From the NCBI GenBank assembly GCA_002331485.1, contig DCYS01000012.1:1-64000 (forward strand): 64,000 bases of DNA, in the 5' to 3' direction. This DNA comes from Flavobacteriales bacterium UBA2104. GTDB taxonomy: Bacteria; Bacteroidota; Bacteroidia; Flavobacteriales_D; Crocinitomicaceae. A program made the position numbers and the translations under genes. The notes below the pieces were generated by a model. The model was given only the letters and a program-made list of their open reading frames with translations. It did no database searches and had not been told where the DNA came from. Below are positions 37,443-46,500 of the stretch, piece by piece; position 1 is the first letter of the stretch, and every line of letters begins with the position of its first letter.

Positions 37443-38454
37443 TCTCACCAAGCTCTACTTTCAACGTACTTTCGATATTATTTGTGTACAATGCTCCTGT
37501 TCCTAAACCTTGTGGCAACGTTACCTTATACTGACTCGTAAATTGGGCAATAGCATCTAAGCCAATATTCGATTCAAGTGCACTTGTGATCCACCATGGA
37601 ATATTTCGTTCTTCTGCTAAAGCTATCCACTCAGATGTACCTCTGAAACCTCCCATCAAACTAGGTTTTAAAATAATATATTGAGGTTTTATGGTGTCGA
37701 GTAAATTAATTTTTTCACTCTTTTCATTGACTCCAATAAGTTCTTCATCCAAGGCGATTGGCAGATAATTATTCGAACATAATTCATGCATTTCGGCCCA
37801 ATGTTTTGGCTTAATAGGTTGCTCAATTGAGTGAATATCCAATTGGGATAATCTCCTAAGTTTTTCCGGTGAACTGACAGGTGAAAATGCTCCATTAGCA
37901 TCAACTCGTAAGGTGATCTGTTCTTTTGAATATTCCTTTCGAATTCCTTCTAGTAATTCAATTTCTTTATCAAAATCTATCGCTCCAATCTTCATTTTGA
38001 TGCATGAAAATCCTTGAGCAAGCTTTTCATCGATCTGATCAGACATGAAGGTTGGCTCTCCCATCCAAATTAAGCCATTGATAGGAATCGCTTCTTTACC
38101 GTGGAAGAAATCTGTATCAAAAAACAATCTTTTCCCTCCATTTTGGAGATCCAATAAAGCCATCTCTAGTCCAAATAAAATAGATGGTTCATGTTTAAGA
38201 CGTGTCAGATCAATTGCAAAATCGTTGATATCTCGCACTACTCGTTGAATCTGATTTTCGTACTGCTCATCATTGTCATAATCGGGAGATAAGCCTTCTA
38301 TAATGCTGCACTCTCCTACTCCAACCACATTTGGATTCTCAATATCCCATACCGAAATAAACCACGCTTTCTTTTGTGTCATGACTCCCCGGCTTGTCCC
38401 TCCAGGTCGCTTGAACTCAAAAATCTTCTTTTCGAATGACGCTTTCAGATTCAT
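37423..38454 (-). CDS. menC: o-Succinylbenzoate synthase
   Basis: 343 residues of the enolase superfamily, which dehydrates SHCHC to o-succinylbenzoate in menaquinone synthesis. Catalytic residues are in place: the Lys pair K153/K155 (IKMKIG), metal ligands D185 (RVDANGAF), E211 (IEQP) and D236 (ALDEEL), and the second base K263 (ILKPSLMGG). An enolase N-terminal cap covers residues 1-110. Cytoplasmic. It is the downstream partner of menA, whose stop overlaps this start by four bases (ATGA); the pairing supports MenC over dipeptide epimerase or N-acylamino-acid racemase. Confidence 0.93.
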   Translation of the reverse strand: MNLKASFEKKIFEFKRPGGTSRGVMTQKKAWFISVWDIENPNVVGVGECSIIEGLSPDYDNDEQYENQIQRVVRDINDFAIDLTRLKHEPSILFGLEMALLDLQNGGKRLFFDTDFFHGKEAIPINGLIWMGEPTFMSDQIDEKLAQGFSCIKMKIGAIDFDKEIELLEGIRKEYSKEQITLRVDANGAFSPVSSPEKLRRLSQLDIHSIEQPIKPKHWAEMHELCSNNYLPIALDEELIGVNEKSEKINLLDTIKPQYIILKPSLMGGFRGTSEWIALAEERNIPWWITSALESNIGLDAIAQFTSQYKVTLPQGLGTGALYTNNIESTLKVELGEIKHERP

Positions 38455-39347
38455 AACAATGTTGAGATTAGAAATAAAATTGAGATCGCAAATGTTGACA
38501 GTGCCACTTTTTTTAACTCTGGATCTAAGTCCTTTGGTTCAATCGTAGACCAAACTTTTTTCAAATGAAGAAATAGAATTATGAAAGGTGCTGTGGATAT
38601 AAATCCAATCCACCACTCATTTAAATAAAGTGTAGTTGTCAATCCAACAAAGGCAGCCAGAACTATAATGGTGTGATAGCGTTTGGCATTTTTGAAACCA
38701 ATTTTAACAACAAGGGTGTTCTTACCAACATTCGCATCATTTTCATGGTCTCTCATGTTATTCAAATTAAGCACAGCCACACTTAAAAAGCCTACTGTAA
38801 GTGCAAGACCAATAATACTGGTGTCAAATGTCTTCGCATATAACGTATATACTCCCAAGACACTGACTAGTCCAAAAAAGATGAATACCATCAAGTCTCC
38901 TAGTCCAAGATAACCATAAGCCTTCTTGCCCATGGTATAGGTGATCGCAGCAAGTACACAAGCAATCGCTAAGAAAACGTATGTCCATAGCACTTCTTCC
39001 AACATTTCAGAAGTACCGATATAGATCAATGGAATAGCTGTACCAAGAGATAGGAGCGACATGATCACAACCGCGATCCCCATCGCAACTTGTGAGATCT
39101 GACCAGACTGAATTGCTCTTTCAGGCCCTACACGATAAGCGTTGTCTGCACCTTTATAACTATCTCCTAGATCGTTCGCGAAATTCGATAAAACTTGCAG
39201 GAACAAGGTAGTGAGCATTGCTAACGTAAAGATCCTCGCATCCCAAAAACCATTGGCATAAGCTGCAAAACTACCCACAATTATCCCGGAAAGTGAGAGT
39301 GGTAATGTTCTCAATCTAGCTGCGTGAAGCCATGCCTTTAATTTCAT
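38451..39347 (-). CDS. menA: 1,4-Dihydroxy-2-naphthoate polyprenyltransferase
   Basis: 298-residue integral membrane prenyltransferase of the UbiA superfamily, joining the polyprenyl tail to dihydroxynaphthoate. The first Asp motif is NFANDLGDSYKGAD (residues 55-68), followed by RVGPERAIQSGQIS; the second is LNNMRDHENDANVGKNTL. About eight membrane helices are visible. It heads a two-gene unit with menC. Menaquinone as the respiratory quinone matches a Bacteroidota host. The upstream region carries repeats of the S23-associated family from 39415. Confidence 0.95.
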   Translation of the reverse strand: MKLKAWLHAARLRTLPLSLSGIIVGSFAAYANGFWDARIFTLAMLTTLFLQVLSNFANDLGDSYKGADNAYRVGPERAIQSGQISQVAMGIAVVIMSLLSLGTAIPLIYIGTSEMLEEVLWTYVFLAIACVLAAITYTMGKKAYGYLGLGDLMVFIFFGLVSVLGVYTLYAKTFDTSIIGLALTVGFLSVAVLNLNNMRDHENDANVGKNTLVVKIGFKNAKRYHTIIVLAAFVGLTTTLYLNEWWIGFISTAPFIILFLHLKKVWSTIEPKDLDPELKKVALSTFAISILFLISTLL

Positions 39348-39414
39348 AAAGCAAAAATGTACATTTTTTCAAAGATAGAAACGTTTGGGGTTAGGTGAAT
39401 GTTCTTTTTTTGTT

Positions 39415-39609
39415 GGTGACATCGACTGCGCAAGCTTGTCTTAGTTGGATAGTGACGAGTGACGTCAACTCGCTAGCTTGTTTTAGTGACGGATATATAA
39501 GACGTTAAGGTCTACGATCAAGAGAGTTAATGATTAAACCTCTGTATCACTCCCCTGATTCGTCCGTAAATCTCACCCGGTGAAATGATGTCACTAATCA
39601 CTCGTCACT
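39415..39609 (+). repeat. S23-associated repeat: one full copy plus a partial leading copy
   Basis: The full copy is 39451-39609. It has perfect 12-bp inverted termini: AGTGACGAGTGA (39451-39462) and TCACTCGTCACT (39598-39609). A partial copy of its left part precedes it (39415-39450, GGTGACATCGACTGC..). Related copies lie at 40007-40123 and 63376-63526; inner blocks such as GATTCGTC and GAAAT-ATGTCACTA are shared in order. The repeat ends 48 bases before the S23 gene. It holds no gene of its own. Confidence 0.82.
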
Positions 39610-39657
39610 TTCATGATTTTTCTTATCTTAAATTACCTAACTTAAAAATCAACCTTT

Positions 39658-40008
39658 ATGAATAATAATGTTTTATCGACTAAATCATTTGACTTTTCCA
39701 TAGAAGTAATAGCTCTATACAAGGAACTTACAGACAAGAAAGAGTTCGTGATCTCAAAACAGCTATTGCGTTCCGGAACATCAATAGGAGCGAATATTTT
39801 TGAAGCAAACTATGCTTTCAGCAAAAAGGACTTTGTACATAAATTGACAATTTCGAGGAAAGAAGCAAACGAAAGTATTTACTGGTTGAAACTATTAAAA
39901 CATTCTAAGTTTCTCGAGGAATTGGAAGTCGACAAGTTATTGAAGCAATGCGATGAAATTATGCGCATACTAACCTCATCGATAAAGACATCTAGAAAGA
40001 TAGTGTAG
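39658..40008 (+). CDS. Four helix bundle protein (S23 / 23S rRNA intervening-sequence family)
   Basis: 116 residues, standard length for the S23 family. Typical features are STKSFDFSIEVIALYKEL, the central KQLLRSGTSIGANIFEANYA (conserved Ser-Gly-Ala-Asn-Glu) and EANESIYWLKLL. Members were first found inside intervening sequences of 23S rRNA, but in Bacteroidota most lie, as here, between protein genes. The function is unknown; the family forms pentameric helical bundles. Two copies of the same terminal-inverted repeat flank the gene (39451-39609 and 40007-40123), and the TAG stop codon is itself made by the first bases of the downstream copy. This suggests gene and repeats travel together. 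Confidence 0.92.
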   Translation: MNNNVLSTKSFDFSIEVIALYKELTDKKEFVISKQLLRSGTSIGANIFEANYAFSKKDFVHKLTISRKEANESIYWLKLLKHSKFLEELEVDKLLKQCDEIMRILTSSIKTSRKIV

Positions 40009-40123
40009 TGACGAATGATGCTGACTGCGTATCTTGTCTTGGTGACAAATGTGCAGGCGTGGGGGGCTTAGATTCGTCACTAGATTTCGCCTCGCGAAAT
40101 TATGTCACTACTAACTCGTCACT
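40007..40123 (+). repeat. S23-associated repeat, downstream copy
   Basis: 117-bp copy with termini AGTGACGAATGA (40007-40018) and TAACTCGTCACT (40112-40123). It touches two genes: with the preceding T its left end supplies the S23 stop TAG (40006-40008), and its right end with the next A supplies the xerD stop TAG on the minus strand (40122-40124). Its inner blocks align with the copy at 39451-39609. Confidence 0.82.
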
Positions 40124-41021
40124 AATTATTACGCGGATGATAACTAATAATCGCCTCCCTGATATATGCGTTATCCAAATGCGTATAGATCTCCGTAGTC
40201 GTGATTGATTCATGACCTAACATTTCTTGAACTGCACGTAGGTTTGCGCCTCCTTCGATCAGATGGGTAGCAAAAGAATGACGAAATGTATGTGGACTAA
40301 TGTTCTTTTGAAGTCCGATAGATTCTGCCAGATTTTTAATGATGGTAAAGATCATTACGCGTGTCAATTGTTTTCCGCGCCGGTTGAGAAAAATAAAATC
40401 TTCATGTCCTTTTTGGACGTTCATGTGATTGCGAGTTCCTTCAACGTAAAAATTGATCTCCTTTTCCACACTAGGACTAATTGGAACCAGTCTTTCCTTA
40501 TCTCCTTTTCCAGTAACACGCACAAATCCTTCTTTTAAAAACAAGTTTGAAAAACGAAGGTTGATCAATTCACTAACACGCAGACCACAACTATAAAGTG
40601 TTTCCAAAATGGCTTTATTCCTATGTCCCTCTGGTTTACTTAAGTCAATTGCTCCGATCAACTGGTCAATCTCCTCAATAGTTAGAAAAACTGGTAGTTT
40701 CTTTCCGATCTTCGGAAGTTCTAATAACTCACTTGGATCGTCTTGTCGTTCTCCTTCAAGTATCAAAAACTCGAAAAACTGTTTGACTCCGCTGATGACT
40801 CTTGCTTGAGATCGAGCACTGATTCCCATATCATAAAGACCAGCTAAAAACTGTTTCAGATCATCTAAAGAAACCTGCGTTGGGCTAATGTTGCGAGGAG
40901 CACAATACCCCTTTAGTTTCTCAACATCCCGTTGATATGCAAAAATTGAATTTTCCGCCAAACCCCTCTCCAATCGAAGATAGTTTACGAACGCTTTTTC
41001 TTGATGATCCCATGCAGACAT
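40122..41021 (-). CDS. xerD: Tyrosine recombinase XerD
   Basis: 299 residues, the length of chromosomal Xer recombinases that resolve dimers at dif. The SAM-like N-domain (1-90) is followed by the catalytic domain with all active residues: R148 (CGLRVSEL), K172 (GKGDKER), H244 and R247 (HTFRHSF), H270 (MLGHESI) and nucleophile Y279 (EIYTHL). The housekeeping length and close fit to XerD argue against a mobile-element integrase, even though a repeat of the S23 family reaches into its stop codon. In other Bacteroidota xerD is often next to aroQ; here about 6.3 kb separate them. Confidence 0.93.
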   Translation of the reverse strand: MSAWDHQEKAFVNYLRLERGLAENSIFAYQRDVEKLKGYCAPRNISPTQVSLDDLKQFLAGLYDMGISARSQARVISGVKQFFEFLILEGERQDDPSELLELPKIGKKLPVFLTIEEIDQLIGAIDLSKPEGHRNKAILETLYSCGLRVSELINLRFSNLFLKEGFVRVTGKGDKERLVPISPSVEKEINFYVEGTRNHMNVQKGHEDFIFLNRRGKQLTRVMIFTIIKNLAESIGLQKNISPHTFRHSFATHLIEGGANLRAVQEMLGHESITTTEIYTHLDNAYIREAIISYHPRNN

Positions 41022-41066
41022 GGTGTAAATTTAGCTAATAATACGAAGAAGAATTATAAAAACTAA

Positions 41067-42044
41067 CTATGGTACATCGATCTTTTTGAAGGTATTTGAT
41101 TCTACGTTAAAGATGACAATAGAGGATCTTACATTAATTGTGTCGTTTGAAATTCTATCATATTTCACTTTATTAAATAAAACTTCAGTACCATTTTCAT
41201 TAGCATCACCGTTTTTATAAATCAATGATGAACATCCACAAGCAAGTTTTTCCTTTTGACCCGACCATACATCAAACCTATAGAGTCCATTTTTACTCAC
41301 AAGTGCCTCATCTTCGTTCAGCCAAATAAAATCATGAATTATCATGTTATCCTGAACATCAAAATAACTTGGATATTCCCGGATTACGTTCTTACCAATT
41401 GGATCAATAATCAAAAGTGAGCCTCCAACTAATGAGGCAATATTATACTGATTATCCCATCTAAATGGATACGAAATATCATAATTCAAAGAGTCAATAA
41501 GGATCCCTTCAGTATTCCATATTTTGGCCTGAAAAAAATCATTAGTGGGAGTAAATCCATGATATGTTAAAATCTTATCTCCTGTTTGATTGTAAACGGG
41601 GTGAAATTGTGTTCCACTAGCGATTAAAAGTGAAAGGTTTGTTCCGTCTGGTCGAATGCGATAAACCCCATGGTAACCTCTAGTAAAGATAATCCAGTCA
41701 TTTTTACCCCATTGTGGTGGACCAAAAAGCGGTCCTTGATATACCAAAGATTTAGATTGGGTTGTTAAGTTGAACTTGTACAGTAGAATATCAGTTCCTG
41801 GACCTTGTTCAGTGAAAATAATTTCATTTTCATTGTTCGGATTATATTTAGGATGCTTGTAATTAACAGAATCATAATCATAAACAAAGCCAGTAGAATA
41901 CCCTTCCGATTCAAAAGCAGATTCACATACACAGCTATCCGTATTTACATTTTCACCTATATAAGGAACTAGGACCTTATCTTTCCTACAAGCAAAAAGC
42001 ATGCTTAGAAGCCCAACAATCGATATGTAAATTAGGTTTTTCAC
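41067..42044 (-). CDS. Lipoprotein with beta-propeller-like repeats
   Basis: About 325 residues, taken from the GTG at 42044, which overlaps the upstream stop as GTGA and starts a lipoprotein signal peptide (KNLIYISIVGLLSMLFAC). A TTG further upstream would spoil the signal. The mature protein has TolB/PD40-like strands (HPKYNPNNENEIIFTEQ, GVYRIRPDGTNLSLLI, DGTN turns), suggesting a six-bladed beta-propeller, and a CVCES segment and a CGCSS segment that may bind metal or form disulfides. Last gene of a four-gene unit with two barrel-like proteins and a T9SS-sorted subtilisin; no known family fits beyond this. Confidence 0.65.
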   Translation of the reverse strand: MKNLIYISIVGLLSMLFACRKDKVLVPYIGENVNTDSCVCESAFESEGYSTGFVYDYDSVNYKHPKYNPNNENEIIFTEQGPGTDILLYKFNLTTQSKSLVYQGPLFGPPQWGKNDWIIFTRGYHGVYRIRPDGTNLSLLIASGTQFHPVYNQTGDKILTYHGFTPTNDFFQAKIWNTEGILIDSLNYDISYPFRWDNQYNIASLVGGSLLIIDPIGKNVIREYPSYFDVQDNMIIHDFIWLNEDEALVSKNGLYRFDVWSGQKEKLACGCSSLIYKNGDANENGTEVLFNKVKYDRISNDTINVRSSIVIFNVESNTFKKIDVP

Positions 42045-42814
42045 TTCCCAAAAGTTAAGTAAATTCCTGCACAAAACCCAGAGAAATCTAGTTCTGGAGT
42101 ATTTTCAGCTGAAAAGAAATAATTGTTATTGTCATCACCACGTAATTCTTTCGTCGTTAGGTACTGATAACCAAATGAAAATCCAATGACCGAGAACAAA
42201 TTGTTGTCAACGAGTTTATAGCCAACTTTCAGGTCTGTCTTTAGATGAGTTCCTGAAACCATATTAAATTCTTTTCCTTGTCCTGGAGTTTGTACTTCAG
42301 GATTTATTCTATAAAAATCTGCTCGTCCGAAACTATATCCACCTTCTAAAGCAAACACGGTTTCAACTCTATTTAGAAAACCTGATTTACTACAAAAATC
42401 TAGTTTGTTTAAATAGAACTGAGGTTTAAGTCCGAGGGATAAATTATGTACATCATGGTGTTCTACAAAATAATTTGTTACGATTGGAGCACCAAAATCT
42501 CCTCCAGTTTCATAATTGTATTCGGTTCTTGAACTTCCCGAACTGTACGTTGTATATACGCCTATACTTACCACTTTAAGCAACTGGTAGTTTAACACAA
42601 GTCCAAAACCAATTCCTTCTTCGACATCAGTTGTTTTTGTAATATTGAAGGAGGGATCAAAATTTCCTCTTCGCAATGAAACTGCTCTATTAAATTCAGA
42701 CATCGAAAACTGATGATAAGTAACATCTGCTTCAAACCCGATAGACCCTTTTTCCTGGCCGAAAAGCGAAAAAGAAAATAATAGAAAAAATATGTAGATA
42801 ACGCCTTTTATCAT
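42041..42814 (-). CDS. Outer-membrane barrel-like protein, paralog 1
   Basis: 257 residues: signal peptide (ends SLFGQ), then alternating strands (GFGLVLNYQLLKVVSIGVYTT, LSLGLKPQFYLN, FALEGGYSFGRADFY, VIGFSFGYQYLTTKELRG) and a last strand LDFSGFCAGIYLTFGK. This looks like an 8- to 10-strand outer-membrane barrel, though no aromatic C-terminal residue is present. The upstream neighbour is a paralog with the same order of strands and the same ending (LDFSGF-x2-G-x-YL). Start ATG at 42814 overlaps that paralog by four bases. Function is unknown; the tandem duplication inside a protease operon is notable. Confidence 0.6.
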   Translation of the reverse strand: MIKGVIYIFFLLFSFSLFGQEKGSIGFEADVTYHQFSMSEFNRAVSLRRGNFDPSFNITKTTDVEEGIGFGLVLNYQLLKVVSIGVYTTYSSGSSRTEYNYETGGDFGAPIVTNYFVEHHDVHNLSLGLKPQFYLNKLDFCSKSGFLNRVETVFALEGGYSFGRADFYRINPEVQTPGQGKEFNMVSGTHLKTDLKVGYKLVDNNLFSVIGFSFGYQYLTTKELRGDDNNNYFFSAENTPELDFSGFCAGIYLTFGK

Positions 42815-43560
42815 CTTCCAATACTTAAATAGAGTCCAACTGTAAACCCAGAAAAATCTAAATCAATTTTTTCTTCGTAGGGAAAAATGAAACTTTCAGT
42901 TCTGTAGTACTGATAACCGAATTTAATTCCGAAGCTTGAGAAATAATCCCTATTCGTGATAATAAAACCGAGTTTAATTCCAGAAGCTAATTGAATGCCA
43001 TTTGAGTTATATACTGATTTTTTATCATTCTGAAGTCCTGATTCAAATCTGTCATAATAATATAAATATGAAGAACCACAACCCATTCGAAAATTCCAGG
43101 ATAATTCCAATTTCTTATACGGGACAGTATTCTTCCAAAAATCCATTTGATGTATAATTAAATCTGATGTAACACCAACATGTAAGGAACGAACGTCAAA
43201 ATGCCGTTTACCGAACGTTGTGTCATTTGGTAGATTAGGATTACTTGAATAATTGATCAACCGTATTTCTCTGAAGACAGAACCTAACTGACAACTTCCG
43301 TAAATCCCGAAATCTAAACATTTGAATGGTTGATGAGTTATAGATATTCCAAAATCAAAAACTTCTGAAAATGAAAGAGGATCCAATTCATTGTAAAAAC
43401 TAGTGTCAATGTAGTCCTTATCATTGATACGATCATTAAGTAGTTTCATATTGGCGCTTATAAAGTCACCATTCAGGGAAACTTTGAACAATTCATTCTC
43501 TTGACTCATTGAATCATGAATGAATAGCGATGATGTTATTAAAAATAGTAAACTTCTCAA
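42811..43560 (-). CDS. Outer-membrane barrel-like protein, paralog 2
   Basis: 249 residues from a TTG start at 43560 that overlaps the protease stop as TTGA. No ATG suits the signal peptide (MRSLLFLITSSLFIHDSMSQ). Strands such as VFDFGISITHQPFKCLDFGIYGS-type pairs, LHVGVTSDLII and SFGIKFGYQYYRTESF alternate, ending LDFSGFTVGLYLSIGR. It parallels the next gene closely in order and ending, so the two arose by duplication. Located in the outer membrane or periplasm by inference; no known family is recognised. Confidence 0.58.
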   Translation of the reverse strand: MRSLLFLITSSLFIHDSMSQENELFKVSLNGDFISANMKLLNDRINDKDYIDTSFYNELDPLSFSEVFDFGISITHQPFKCLDFGIYGSCQLGSVFREIRLINYSSNPNLPNDTTFGKRHFDVRSLHVGVTSDLIIHQMDFWKNTVPYKKLELSWNFRMGCGSSYLYYYDRFESGLQNDKKSVYNSNGIQLASGIKLGFIITNRDYFSSFGIKFGYQYYRTESFIFPYEEKIDLDFSGFTVGLYLSIGR

Positions 43561-46500
43561 TGCTTTTTAACAATTCTTTTAGTGTAAATTTCTTTTTCCG
43601 AAAATACTTTAACATAATAAACACCATCATCTAAGTTAGAAATATCTATTTCCTTTGAGTTCCCATAGGATATATTTCGATCCAAACATAATTTACCCTG
43701 AGTATCAAATACTGAAAGTTGAGTTACATTAAGTTCTTCTTTCCATACTAAAGTTAACAAACCACTTGAAGGATTCGGGTAAATCGATATATTTTCTTCT
43801 GTATTTTCATCGTATGAATTCATTCCAAGAGTATTATTAAATAGATGTAACGAATAAGTAAAGTGGACATACTCAGGATTTACAGGATACCAGAAGAAAC
43901 TTGACGAATTGCTATTTGGATATATCTTGTAACAATATGTTTGAAGTGTTCCGGTAACCTCATTATTATTATAATTAACCCAAATGTTCAAATCAAAATA
44001 ATCTTCATCAATACCATTACCATAATTATAAAATTGTTGTATCGTTGATGAGATAGATTTACTACTAGCCCCTCCTAATTGTCTGGATTTGGTTTCCCAC
44101 CAATCAATAATTTCATTGTCACCAGAAGGAGTGTAATCTAAATCCCATATTAGTCTATACTTTTCAATTTTATGCATGCTAGAGCCATTCTGAATTCCCC
44201 AATCTTCTTCAAACAACCACAAATCTATTCCATTATTATTCAAGCCCTCAGTTTCTCCAACAAATACAATATTTGCGTCGTCACCCCAATGCTGCTGATG
44301 CTTAACAGTGTAAGGTCTCATTACATTTTGCACTGCCTCTTTTGCATTTATTAATCCATAACCAGATTCTAAATCGTATGAATTAGGGGAATTAAATGTA
44401 GTTTTTTCAACAATATGCTCAACATCCTCAATTGCTAAATTATTCTTATACTCCCAATGATCATCTGGATCGTGAGTACTATACATTAGAGCAGTTACTC
44501 CAGCAACGTGAGGAGCTGCGGCACTTGTCCCATTAAAACATGCATATCTGCTGCTATTTTGTTGAGTTGGTGAAACACAGCCAGTAAGAGAACCACTTAC
44601 ATCAAACTGATTAGTCGTTGTTGTAATCAATGAGGAAACACCGGGAGCCATAACATCTACGTCGCAAGCTTGAGTATTACCTGAATTTGCTATTCCATAT
44701 GGAGAAACCCAGTTTCCAGGTCCATTTGACCCATCCATTCTATTACCATCTTCACCACTGGCTACAACAGTAATCAAATAATCATCTAAATAACAACCTG
44801 GAAATTCGAGCAAGTTGTTAGCACCAGATTTGCCTCGTGCGGCTATGTTTATAGTTCCATTTTTCCAACTTACTTTCAATGCTTCGAGTACCTCAGGATC
44901 AGAATTCCCTACTCTGCCGTAACTATGATTCGCAATCTCTAGTCCATATCCAAAGTTAGAGTTTGTACTCGAAGAACCCATTACGAAAGCGTTTGCAACT
45001 TGTGAAGTCGACGGATTATTATTTAAATAGAATATACCCATAGAATATAATGAAACCCCTCTATCAGATATAGGATCTAAACCTATATCTCCTCCAGCTA
45101 TTCCAGCTATTCCAGCTGCTTCGTTATTTTGTGCACCTATTATCCCTGCAACTCTCGTTCCGTGACTATCTGAAAGACTATTTGCATAAGAAATATCTGT
45201 ACTTCCTGAACCAATATGATAGTTATATCCACTAATAATTTTAGATCCGATTAGTGATCCACCATGACCAAATTCGAAATGGGAATAATCAATTAAATGA
45301 TCATAAATACCAACTTTGACATCCATATCTCCTTTAAATCCTCCTGAATTCCCAATTAGGTCCCACGCACCTTCCACGTCTATAGAACCTTCATTAACAG
45401 CTGAATTAGGGTAAAGACCAATCTGGTATCCATTTACATAAAAATCATCATTAGGGTAGCTATTTTCATAATACAAGTATTCTAACTGAGCTCTATGGAT
45501 TCCAAAAATCGAAATTAGGGTGTCGCAAATATCCTGCTCGTTATAGCCATCAGGAATTTCAATTATTAATGAAGCCCAAAGGTCAGGCAATGGGATAGTA
45601 TCGTGATGCCTGGAAACCGAGATTGTGTCGTTGGTAGTTAAATCTGGATATACTTTAAAAGTGTGAAGCCTATCCCAGCTGAAATTTGTTAAATTATTCA
45701 TCTCTACAATAAAAATAGAATCCACAAAATCACTCAATTCACCAGCAACGAAACCTTTTTTGTCAATTTTTACTAAATTGAGTTTAGATTTATCAAATTT
45801 CACGATTATATTGTTATCCAAGTGAGGATCATCTCCATTAGAGGGTTGCAATGAAGTACGTGTTTTTTTTATAAATGAATATTTTACAGTAATATTCTTA
45901 AAATTATTACCTGAATACTCACTTTGTCCAACAACAATTAGGTTATCATCATTATCAATCGCAATTGAGTTCGGTTTATCATTCAGATCAAATTGACCAT
46001 TAAATTTGACTTCACTTAATAAACTTCCCGATTCATCCAGCATTATTGTCAAGAAATCAGTATTACTTTGATTCATAGATGATCCTGTAACAAAAATATC
46101 ATCATTCTCTCCAACGACCAACTGTTCTGCTCTATCATTACTGTTTACTTTTCCGTTATAAGTTTTAGTCCAAATTAGATTTCCAGCCGTAGAATACTTC
46201 AACACACAAAAGTTTTCGTGCTCCAGGGAGTCCGTCACATAACCGGCAACAATAATATCTCCCTGACTATTTATCTTAATTCCATTTCCTACATCATTTA
46301 AACCATCGAAATCGAAATGCTTTTCCCACTCTAGTGACAATTGACTATTCAACTTATATGTTACGATATCAAATCCAGTACTGGTATTTACTACTCTACC
46401 CGTCAAATAGATATTATCATTATTATCGATTGAGATATCATTGATCTCATTAACACCTGCGACTGCACCACCTGAACTTCTTTTTAAATTCAATTGAGTC

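Noticed and set aside
40122..41021. Phage or island integrase
   Set aside because: Length, motif spacing and the usual genomic partner aroQ nearby fit the housekeeping XerD.
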